From assembly GCF_011602085.1 (NCBI RefSeq), contig NZ_JAAONY010000002.1, forward strand, positions 1,488,001 to 1,552,000: a DNA stretch of 64,000 bases, read 5' to 3'. The position numbers and the translations under genes are program-made. A model generated the notes under the pieces. The model was not told the DNA's origin, ran no database searches, and worked only from the letters and a program-made list of their open reading frames with translations. This DNA comes from Pseudoteredinibacter isoporae (GTDB taxonomy: Bacteria; Pseudomonadota; Gammaproteobacteria; Pseudomonadales; Cellvibrionaceae). This document shows, one piece after another, positions 16,643-23,702 of the stretch. The number at the start of each line of letters is the position of its first letter. Position 1 is the first letter of the stretch.

Positions 16643-18190
16643 TTATAACACCACTTCAATCAGGCGGGGCCCTTTCCCCTCAACAGCCGCTTTGAACTGA
16701 GCTTCAAATTCCTCCACATTGGTCGCCCGTGACGCAGTAACTCCCTGACCTTCAGCAATTTTCACCCAGTCCAGGCTAGGATTGGAGAGATCCAACATGG
16801 ATTTCGCACGCTCGCCCGGATTTTCAACACCGACTCGCATCAACTCCAGATTCAAAATCGCATAGCTGGAATTGTTGTAAATCACCGTAACCACATCCAA
16901 CTGTTCACGCGCCATCGTCCACAGAGCCTGATTGGTGTACATCGCCGAGCCATCTGCCTGGAGATTAATCACCTTACGCTCCGGGCAGGCCACAGCGGCA
17001 CCCACAGCAACGGGCAGGCCCTGGCCAATCGCGCCCCCAGTGAGCGTCAGCCAATCATGTGGCGCCGCACCTTCATACATGGCGTAGGAAAAGATGCCCG
17101 AGGTATTGGCCTCATCAGAAACAATCGCGTTCTCAGGAAGATAATTGGCAACCACCGCACCCACTGCCTCAGCGGTAAACGCTTCTTCCTTGCCAGGTAT
17201 TGCTGGAAGAGCGGGGTCTTCAGGCATCTCCAGTTCAGGAGCGCCCAAGCTATCCGCAAGACGCTGCAAGGCATCCAATTGATCATCCTGCGCAGTCGCG
17301 ACACTGTGAATCTGACAATCCTCTGGCGTCAGCACACTGGGCTTGCCTGGATAGGCAAAGAATGACACCGGGGCTTTCGTACCAAGTACGACCATATGCT
17401 TAACGTCTTTCAGCACCTCGGCAGCAAACTCACCGAGGTATGGCAGCCGCTCAACGGACACCCGACCACGGCCACGCTGAATTCGAGCGGGAAAAACCTC
17501 ACACACTATTTTGGCGCCGGTTGCTTGCTCAATGCGGCGGGCGAGGACCAGGCCCTCTTCACGTAATGCACGACCGCCTAGAAACAGGCAACACTCCTGC
17601 CCTTTCTTCAGCGCCTCAGCCGCTTGGGCAATACTGTCGTCGCTCACCCTGGGGCGCGTCTCCGGTGCCACCGGTGGCACGGCTCCTTGAGATTCCGTCC
17701 AGGCATAATTGGCGGGCACGATCAAATTGGTGATACGGCCCGCATGGGCGGCAGCAACCGCATCCGCGCCGTCTTTTGGCATCTCATCGGCACTTTGACA
17801 GGTGCGCAGCCAATTGGTGTGCAGACTGGCATGACCTTCGATATCCGAGGTCAACGGAGCATCAAGAGGAATATGATCAACAGCGTGCTCACCGATAATG
17901 TTGACGATGGGCGAAAAGGCGCGTTTGGCGTTGTGCAGATTGGCCATGCCATTGGAATAGCCTGAGCCCAGATGCAGCAATGTGGCGGCGGGTTTATCCG
18001 CCATCCGGCCATAGCCATCCGCGGCACCGGTTACCACACCTTCAAACAAGCCAAGAATCGGACGCATGCCGGGAATCTTGTCGATGGCCGCCACTAATTG
18101 CATTTCCGACGTTCCCGGGTTGGCAAAACACACCTCTACCCCGGCATCAATCATGGTTTTCAATAAGGCTTCGGCACCGTTCATCGACAT
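16643..18190 (-). CDS. Thiamine diphosphate-dependent acetolactate synthase-like enzyme
   Basis: This three-domain ThDP enzyme has 515 residues. The N-terminal PYR domain has VCFANPGTSEMQLVAA and the cofactor-activating Glu in GLFEGVVTGAADGYGRM. The middle domain is a weakened Rossmann fold. The C-terminal PP domain has LTGGAIGQGLPVAVGAAVACP and the ThDP motif ADGSAMYTNQALWTMAREQLDVVTVIYNN. It resembles the large subunit of acetolactate synthase and benzoylformate-type decarboxylases. No regulatory ilvN subunit or valine pathway gene is near, so it is probably catabolic with an unknown 2-oxoacid substrate. ATG 18190 has a good GGAG; a longer frame to 18496 is not needed. It is divergent from a Crp/Fnr regulator that may control it. 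Confidence 0.88.
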   Translation of the reverse strand: MSMNGAEALLKTMIDAGVEVCFANPGTSEMQLVAAIDKIPGMRPILGLFEGVVTGAADGYGRMADKPAATLLHLGSGYSNGMANLHNAKRAFSPIVNIIGEHAVDHIPLDAPLTSDIEGHASLHTNWLRTCQSADEMPKDGADAVAAAHAGRITNLIVPANYAWTESQGAVPPVAPETRPRVSDDSIAQAAEALKKGQECCLFLGGRALREEGLVLARRIEQATGAKIVCEVFPARIQRGRGRVSVERLPYLGEFAAEVLKDVKHMVVLGTKAPVSFFAYPGKPSVLTPEDCQIHSVATAQDDQLDALQRLADSLGAPELEMPEDPALPAIPGKEEAFTAEAVGAVVANYLPENAIVSDEANTSGIFSYAMYEGAAPHDWLTLTGGAIGQGLPVAVGAAVACPERKVINLQADGSAMYTNQALWTMAREQLDVVTVIYNNSSYAILNLELMRVGVENPGERAKSMLDLSNPSLDWVKIAEGQGVTASRATNVEEFEAQFKAAVEGKGPRLIEVVL

Positions 18191-18285
18191 GGCTGTCTCC
18201 TGATTATTATTGAGCTTTTGCTTAGCGCGGCTTGTATTATTGTTTTCTGTCTTGCCTTGCATATCCCGCAAGTAGACAGTGAAGC

Positions 18286-18333
18286 ATTCTAGTTTAGAAT
18301 AAGCAGCCTTGTGGCACTGTCGTTTAGGCGACA
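18286..18333. promoter_or_regulatory. Inverted repeats in the divergent promoter of the ThDP enzyme and Crp/Fnr gene
   Basis: ATTCTA-GTT-TAGAAT (18286-18300) is a perfect palindrome whose right arm reads as a -10-like TAGAAT in both directions. TGTCG-N6-CGACA (18318-18333) follows, nearer the regulator gene. Neither matches the FNR consensus TTGAT-N4-ATCAA. They are candidate operators only. Confidence 0.4.
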
Positions 18334-18359
18334 ACCCTGAAAAACCATCATCCCAGAGC

Positions 18360-19058
18360 ATGCCCATGATCGATAATCCCCCGAACGGAGAAAATCGCGA
18401 CAGTACCCTGAACTGGATTGCGCAATTGCCTGCGGCTGTAGAAGCCGAGGTACGGGCGGCCATGAAACCCAAACCCCTGAAAGCCGGGGAATCCATCTAC
18501 CACTTCGGCGAAGAAGCCGATGCCCTTTACCAGGTTATCTCGGGCAGCGTGCAGACCAGTAATGTCACCGCCGAAGGCAAGGAAATTCTTTTGCATATCA
18601 TGCAACCCGGGGAGTGTTTTGGGGAAATCGGCATTATTGAGGGCTCACCAAGGGCACAGAACGCCGAAGCCAGAGAAGATTGCGAACTGGCGGCCATGAA
18701 CAAAAAAGAGTTCAATGAACTCAGAAAGCGCCACCCTGAAATCAATGAAGCTATTTTGCAGATGCAGTGTACCCGCCTGCGCATGGTTTTTATGTTTATC
18801 GAAGACAGCGCTCTTCGTCCCCTGCGCCAGCGCCTCGCACGGCGCCTGGTGTTAATGGCCACCATGATGGGCGCCCAGAAAGGTGAACAAATTTTTATCA
18901 AACTGACCCTCTCCCAGGAAGAATTGGGCAAAATGCTTGGTGCCTCACGGCAATCCATCAATAAAGAGCTCAGCTACCTGGAAAAAGAAGGCATAGTGGA
19001 TAAGAGCCGGGATGGAATCTGCATTCTCGACCCTGCGGCATTAAACGCAATTACCTGA
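18360..19058 (+). CDS. Crp/Fnr family transcriptional regulator
   Basis: This regulator of 232 residues has an N-terminal cyclic-nucleotide-binding-type beta barrel (about 20-130: GESIYHFGEEADALYQVISGSVQT, GECFGEIGIIEGSPRAQNAEA), a dimer helix and a C-terminal winged helix (LTLSQEELGKMLGASRQSINKELSYLEKEGIV). There is no N-terminal Cys cluster, so it is not an oxygen sensor of the FNR type. The cAMP-contacting Arg and Ser pattern is only partly present, so the effector is unclear. ATG 18360 or 18366 are both possible. It is transcribed away from the ThDP enzyme gene across a 170-base gap. Confidence 0.85.
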   Translation: MPMIDNPPNGENRDSTLNWIAQLPAAVEAEVRAAMKPKPLKAGESIYHFGEEADALYQVISGSVQTSNVTAEGKEILLHIMQPGECFGEIGIIEGSPRAQNAEAREDCELAAMNKKEFNELRKRHPEINEAILQMQCTRLRMVFMFIEDSALRPLRQRLARRLVLMATMMGAQKGEQIFIKLTLSQEELGKMLGASRQSINKELSYLEKEGIVDKSRDGICILDPAALNAIT

Positions 19059-19163
19059 TATGCTTGCGCCGCTGACTGGCCATTTACACCGACAAACCTA
19101 TACAAAAACAATCGCCAGCAGCCAACGAGACACAACAACCATAGCCATTAGCAAAGCATTATT

Positions 19164-19433
19164 ATGACCAGTAACGAATCTTTTATTGTCGATCATCAAG
19201 TCGACAGTTGCCGTTTTATCATTCCCAACAGCCAGGCCGTATTGGAATACCAACTTGATTCAAAACAGAATCGTGTCGACTTCAGCCGTACTTTTGTTCC
19301 TCAGGACCTGCGCGGTAGCGGTGCTGCCCAGGCCTTAGTCAGCGCAGGTTTGCGCTGGGCGCGAGATGAAGAGCTTTCCATTGAAGCCAGCTGTTGGTAC
19401 GTCGAGAAGTTTTTGAGGCGAAAAAAGCCGTGA
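19164..19433 (+). CDS. Small GNAT-type N-acetyltransferase (YjdJ-like)
   Basis: This 89-residue protein belongs to the minimal GNAT group (GCN5-related, YjdJ/human NATD1-like). It has LEYQLDSKQNRVDFSRTFVPQDLRGSGAAQALVSAGLRWARDEE, which carries the acetyl-CoA pyrophosphate loop (R-G-S-G-A-A), and then IEASCWYVEKFLRRK. The acceptor substrate is unknown. It is followed 35 bases later by the YhiN-type flavoprotein. Confidence 0.85.
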   Translation: MTSNESFIVDHQVDSCRFIIPNSQAVLEYQLDSKQNRVDFSRTFVPQDLRGSGAAQALVSAGLRWARDEELSIEASCWYVEKFLRRKKP

Positions 19434-19467
19434 GCATCACCCTTAACCGTGGGCAGCACAAAACTCG

Positions 19468-20682
19468 ATGGTAAACACTGACCTTATTATTTTGGGGGCC
19501 GGCGCTGCTGGTCTGATGTGTGCCTGGCAAGCAGCCGCTCGCGGACTTAAGGTCACAGTTCTGGAGCGTGCCAAGCGCCCCGGCCGAAAAATCCTGATGT
19601 CCGGTGGCGGTCGCTGTAACTTCACGAATCTCGACGTCGAAGCCCGTCATTTTCTCTGTGAAAACCCTCATTTTGTAAAATCTGCACTTAAGCAATACAG
19701 CAATTGGGATTTTATTGGCAAGGTAATCGAACACGAGATTCCCTACCATGAGCGGGATCTCGGCAAACTGTTTTGCGATGACAGCGCGAAAGATATTCTC
19801 AATATGCTGCTGCTGGAATGTGAGGCTACAACCCGGGTAAACCTCATCAGCCAGTGCGATGTGCAAACCGTCGACAAGCCCAAAGACGACTTCCTGCTGC
19901 AAAGCAATAAAGGCCAGTTCAGTGCCCCACAACTGGTGGTCGCCACAGGAGGCCTATCAATTCCGAGCATGGGCGGAGGCGAGTTTGGCTATCAAATTGC
20001 GGAACAGTTTGGTCTCACCCTTTTGCCCACCCGAGCGGGCCTGGTGCCATTTACGTTCAGTGATGCCGCGGGCAAGATCTTTGAATCCCTGGCGGGCATC
20101 GCCATCGACGTCACCCTGTCCAATGAGCGAGCCAGCTTCAGCGAAGCGGTATTATTTACCCATCGTGGGCTCAGTGGCCCGGCGAGCTTGCAGCTCTCCA
20201 ACTACTGGCACAGTGGTGAAACTATCCATATGGATCTGCTGCCCAGTCTGGACGCCCGGGCATTCCTGCTGGAACAAAAACAGCAGCAGGCAAAAGCCAA
20301 ATTGCGCAGTCTGTTAAGAGACCTTCTGCCGAAGGCATTGATCAAGCATCTTGAACAACTCTGGTGGCCGACGGAATCCGATCGGGCCATGGCCGAGTTC
20401 AGTAATCAGCGCCTTGAGGAAATTGCCCGCCAACTGAATAACTGGGTGTTAAAACCCTCGGGCACCGAAGGCTATCGCACAGCAGAAGTTACTCTGGGGG
20501 GGGTCGATTGCCGGCAACTGTCTTCCAAAACGATGGAAGCCGAAACCCAGTCCGGCCTGTTCTTTATCGGCGAGGTAGTGGATGTTACCGGCCACCTGGG
20601 AGGTTTTAACTTTCAATGGGCCTGGAGCTCCGCTTACGCCTGTGCCCAAGCCCTAAAGCCGGCTTCCGAAGCCAAACAATAA
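19468..20682 (+). CDS. YhiN/HI0933 family FAD-dependent oxidoreductase
   Basis: This flavoprotein of 404 residues has a GxGxxG dinucleotide-binding motif at the start (LIILGAGAAGLMCAW), the family signature RPGRKILMSGGGRCNFTN, QLVVATGGLSIPSMGGGEFGY, and a C-terminal second FAD-contact segment GLFFIGEVVDVTGHLGGFNFQWAWSSAYA. The family (HI0933; BaiN of gut bacteria is a member) has several proposed reductase roles; the E. coli YhiN function is not settled. Length is normal. Confidence 0.9.
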   Translation: MVNTDLIILGAGAAGLMCAWQAAARGLKVTVLERAKRPGRKILMSGGGRCNFTNLDVEARHFLCENPHFVKSALKQYSNWDFIGKVIEHEIPYHERDLGKLFCDDSAKDILNMLLLECEATTRVNLISQCDVQTVDKPKDDFLLQSNKGQFSAPQLVVATGGLSIPSMGGGEFGYQIAEQFGLTLLPTRAGLVPFTFSDAAGKIFESLAGIAIDVTLSNERASFSEAVLFTHRGLSGPASLQLSNYWHSGETIHMDLLPSLDARAFLLEQKQQQAKAKLRSLLRDLLPKALIKHLEQLWWPTESDRAMAEFSNQRLEEIARQLNNWVLKPSGTEGYRTAEVTLGGVDCRQLSSKTMEAETQSGLFFIGEVVDVTGHLGGFNFQWAWSSAYACAQALKPASEAKQ

Positions 20683-20766
20683 AGCGTCATCGTAAGTTCG
20701 GACATGTTTTCGCAGCCATACTGGTCTATGCTGCCGTTCATTCAAAGACAATAGCGAGCCATTGAT

Positions 20767-21372
20767 ATGAATCTAGCCATTATTTGCGGGAGCCAGCAGC
20801 CTGACTCCCAGAGCCTGAAAGTTGCCCATTTTCTGAAGCAACGCCTGGAAGCGCTCTCACTCAGCGAGCAGTGCTCAGTAATTGATTTGGGCGAACAGCC
20901 ATTAGCGCTTTGGGACCCCAGCATCTGGCAAGGCAATCCGGAATGGAAAGCGATCCTCACTCCGATTGGTGAGACATTAAAGGCTGCGGATGCTTTTATC
21001 GTAATCTCTCCGGAGTATCACGGCATGGTGCCAGCCGCATTGAAGAACTTCTTTTTGATGTGGGGTGGCGGTGAGCTGGCTCATAAGCCCGCTTTACTCG
21101 TTGCGGTATCGGCGTCCGTTGGCGGCGCGTACCCAATCGCGGAGCTGCGCATGAGCAGTTATAAGAACAATCGCATCAGCTATATGCCCGAGCATTTAAT
21201 CGTGCGAAATGCTAGCAAGGTTTTAAATGAAGACATTGGCGGCGAAGACGATAAAAAACTGCGTAGCCGTATCGATTACAGCCTGAGCTTACTTTCCGAA
21301 TACAGTAAAGCTTATCAAGGAATTCGAGAAAGTGGCGTTATCGATCTCAAAACCTGGCGCAATGGCATGTAA
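20767..21372 (+). CDS. NADPH-dependent FMN reductase family protein
   Basis: This flavodoxin-fold protein of 201 residues starts with the FMN phosphate loop (IICGSQQPDSQSLKVAHFL) and has DAFIVISPEYHGMVPAALKNFFLMW, the hallmark of the NADPH-dependent FMN/azo reductase family (PF03358). It probably reduces FMN, quinones or chromate-like acceptors. It has its own short gap after the YhiN-like gene. The specific substrate is unknown. Confidence 0.88.
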   Translation: MNLAIICGSQQPDSQSLKVAHFLKQRLEALSLSEQCSVIDLGEQPLALWDPSIWQGNPEWKAILTPIGETLKAADAFIVISPEYHGMVPAALKNFFLMWGGGELAHKPALLVAVSASVGGAYPIAELRMSSYKNNRISYMPEHLIVRNASKVLNEDIGGEDDKKLRSRIDYSLSLLSEYSKAYQGIRESGVIDLKTWRNGM

Positions 21373-21594
21373 ACAAGAGCTGCTCCAAAGCCCAGCTCCG
21401 CCTGGGCTTGTTTCCTTCCAGACTTGTTCCTTTCCGACCGGCTTCCTTCCAGTGTTTCGTTTTCCAGACCTATTTTCCAGACCCAAATCGCATTAACTTA
21501 TTCCAAGCGCCCTCAAAAACCCCACACTTAACTCAGCCCCAACCAAGCAATACGTTTCTTTACCCAGCTTGAACCTACTTTAGGTCGACATCCT
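21373..21594. other. Intergenic stretch with degenerate TTCC-rich repeats
   Basis: Between the FMN reductase and the peptide transcript the plus strand at about 21411-21482 is pyrimidine-rich and repeats TTCCAG four times (CTTCCAGAC, CTTCCAGTG, TTTCCAGACC twice) with TTCCTTTCC between. I see no gene in it. Confidence 0.5.
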
Positions 21595-21600
21595 TATACT
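21595..21600 (+). promoter_or_regulatory. -10 element of the small peptide transcript
   Basis: TATACT is followed by a start point near 21607 and a 53-base leader to the peptide ATG at 21660. The -35 is weak: TTGAAC at 21569-21574, 20 bases away. Confidence 0.4.
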
Positions 21601-21659
21601 AGAAACCGTTGTCGAATGGCTCACAACAGAGCCCAAACCAAATTTTTGAGGACAGTCAG

Positions 21660-21749
21660 ATGCTTGTTACTTCTATTGTGTTTCCAGTGGTCTTTACCCT
21701 ACTGGGTCTGATTGCGAAGGACGATTTAAGTAACTCCTTCAGCAATTAA
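21660..21749 (+). CDS. Candidate 29-residue hydrophobic peptide
   Basis: A short open frame starts at ATG 21660 with GAGG eight bases upstream. It codes for a hydrophobic first part (LVTSIVFPVVFTLLGLIA), long enough to span a membrane, followed by a short polar tail (KDDLSNSFSN). It sits in a 485-base gap, with a TATACT -10 element 60 bases upstream and a strong terminator 45 bases downstream, so it would be a transcript of about 215 bases. I know no homologue. The transcript could equally be a small RNA. Confidence 0.45.
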   Translation: MLVTSIVFPVVFTLLGLIAKDDLSNSFSN

Positions 21750-21793
21750 GTTTCATACCCCCTGCACCTAGGTGCATTTACTCTGCGACGCTT

Positions 21794-21821
21794 AAGCCCC
21801 ATAACTCCCGGGGCTTTTTTT
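21794..21821 (+). terminator. Rho-independent terminator after the 29-residue peptide
   Basis: AAGCCCC (21794-21800) and GGGGCTT (21810-21816) form a stem with a 9-base loop, followed by TTTTT. Confidence 0.85.
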
Positions 21822-21857
21822 ATGCCTGTCGAAAAGTGCGTGAAATTGGGCAGGCAA

Positions 21858-23087
21858 TTAATCCGCTTGGGAAGACGCCACAGGATTGGCAAGTGGCCAC
21901 ACTGCCCACAGCATAATGGCCGAAAACACACCCTGACTCAGTAACGCTACCCACCATAAAACATCGGCAAAATAGCCTCCCAACCAAATCAGACACAGCC
22001 AACTGAATACCAGGCGCAACAGTTCCCAACGCAGATCCTGTTTATCGAGCATGATGCCAACCGTCACCAGCGGTAAACTCATTACCGTCCATAGCAAATA
22101 CAGTTGGGCCATATCAAAGCTTTTAGCTTCCGTGGCGAGATACAAAGAGGCTAGGGCCGCCAACGTAATTTGCAATCCAGCATAGAACTTCATCCACATT
22201 GGCGCAGGCGGATTGTATTTTTCAAACGTTTCCAAAGGGTATTTTTTGATGGGACGAGATTTCTCCACGTCCTCGGGTCGCCAGCCAGTCGGCATAAACC
22301 AGACTCGCAATTTATCTTTCCAACTTGCGGTGTAAAAAGCATCCTGGGCCATTTGCCACCAAAGCTGAAGATTGGCTCGCCAGGGATTAAAACTTAACAA
22401 AGGGCGGCGCACGCCATAGATAGGAGGTGTTGCATCTTTCTCTTCCTGAAAGGTACCAAACCACTTATCCCAAATAATAAACACTCCACCGTGGTTTTTA
22501 TCAATGTATTCCGGGTTTTGCGCATGATGAACACGATGATGGGAGGGCGTTACCATGAGCGCTTCGAACCAGCGGGGTAAACGATGAATATGGCGCGTAT
22601 GCACCCAAAATTGATAAATTAAATTCCAGGCCGCGCACACTACAATCATCTGCCAGGGAATACCCATCAATAACATGGGGATGGAAAACACCCAGGTGAG
22701 AATGTGCGTGCTCGGTTGGCGCAGTGCCGTGCTGAGATTGTACTCTTCACTCTGGTGATGCACAGCGTGGCCAGCCCATAAGAAATTAATCTCATGGCTG
22801 AAGCGATGCTTCCAATAATAGAAAAAGTCGTTGATAACTAACGCGGCGCACCAAGCTAATATGGATTCCATTGACCACAACGGAAAAAGAAGACCGTTAA
22901 GGCCAGACATCGCCCAGATACCGAGAGAAAAAGTCACCAGGCGAGTGGTCTGGCTCAAAACACCCGTGGCGAGGCTACCAACGGTATCATTCAAGCGATA
23001 GTATCCGGCTCCGGTACGTCGGTCGTACCAAATCTCAAATAGCATTAGCAACACAAATGCAGGCGTTGCATAATTCAAGATTCCCAC
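21858..23087 (-). CDS. Sterol desaturase/fatty acid hydroxylase family membrane protein
   Basis: This integral membrane di-iron protein of 409 residues has His motifs typical of the superfamily: HRFSH, HAVHH and HHRVHH (with an extra HTRHIH), between N-terminal transmembrane helices. The roughly 120-residue C-terminal extension has four further hydrophobic segments, longer than the usual 270-300-residue members. The reaction is probably O2-dependent hydroxylation or desaturation of a lipid. Bacterial relatives include alkylglycerol monooxygenase-like proteins, which share this long architecture. The start is GTG 23087, eight bases after AGGAG. It is divergent from a peroxiredoxin gene. Confidence 0.87.
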   Translation of the reverse strand: MGILNYATPAFVLLMLFEIWYDRRTGAGYYRLNDTVGSLATGVLSQTTRLVTFSLGIWAMSGLNGLLFPLWSMESILAWCAALVINDFFYYWKHRFSHEINFLWAGHAVHHQSEEYNLSTALRQPSTHILTWVFSIPMLLMGIPWQMIVVCAAWNLIYQFWVHTRHIHRLPRWFEALMVTPSHHRVHHAQNPEYIDKNHGGVFIIWDKWFGTFQEEKDATPPIYGVRRPLLSFNPWRANLQLWWQMAQDAFYTASWKDKLRVWFMPTGWRPEDVEKSRPIKKYPLETFEKYNPPAPMWMKFYAGLQITLAALASLYLATEAKSFDMAQLYLLWTVMSLPLVTVGIMLDKQDLRWELLRLVFSWLCLIWLGGYFADVLWWVALLSQGVFSAIMLWAVWPLANPVASSQAD

Positions 23088-23181
23088 AGGCCTGAACTCC
23101 TAAAGTTAGTTATCATTATTTTTGGCACACTATACTATGAATGGCCTGCAAAATAACCATCACAATTCACGGAGCCCGATG

Positions 23182-23658
23182 ATGATTCAAGCACAAGATA
23201 CGATACCCGCAGTTGAGCTACAGATAATGGGCGATAGCGGCCCGGAAACCGTCAACAGCGCCGAGCTGTGTAAAGACAAGAAGGTGGTCCTGTTCGCCGT
23301 ACCGGGTGCGTTCACCCCAACCTGCAGTGCGGCTCATTTGCCAGGTTTTGCCGCTTCGGCTGAGGCTCTGAAAGCCAAAGGCGTCGACTCGATTATCTGC
23401 ACTTCGGTCAACGATGTTTTCGTCATGCACGCCTGGGGATTAGCCAATGGCAGTGAAGACGTTGTAATGCTGGCTGATGGCAACGGTGAATTTGCCGAAG
23501 CCCTCGGACTGACGATGGATGCGAGTGGATTCAAGATGGGCAGCCTGCGTTCCAAGCGCTATGCCATGATTATTGAAAATGGTGTTGTACAGCATGTTGC
23601 CGTCGATAACAAAGGCCTGGATTTGAGCAGTGTTGAAGCCATTTTGGCAAAACTGTAA
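23182..23658 (+). CDS. Peroxiredoxin (Prx5 type)
   Basis: This thioredoxin-fold peroxidase of 158 residues has the active-site segment VPGAFTPTCSAAHLPGF, where the Cys in PTCS is the peroxidatic residue, together with VNDVFVMHAWG and the C-terminal RYAMIIENGVV. A second Cys in IICTSVND may act as partner, as in atypical 2-Cys Prx5 enzymes. It reduces hydrogen peroxide and alkyl peroxides in the cytoplasm. ATG 23182 is seven bases from GGAG; ATG 23179 is also possible. A small stem (AAACCC/GGGTTT, 23657-23674) overlaps the stop codon. Confidence 0.92.
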   Translation: MIQAQDTIPAVELQIMGDSGPETVNSAELCKDKKVVLFAVPGAFTPTCSAAHLPGFAASAEALKAKGVDSIICTSVNDVFVMHAWGLANGSEDVVMLADGNGEFAEALGLTMDASGFKMGSLRSKRYAMIIENGVVQHVAVDNKGLDLSSVEAILAKL

Positions 23659-23702
23659 ACCCTGAATCGGGTTTAATAAAAAAGACCTGGAACCTGCGCC
23701 GT

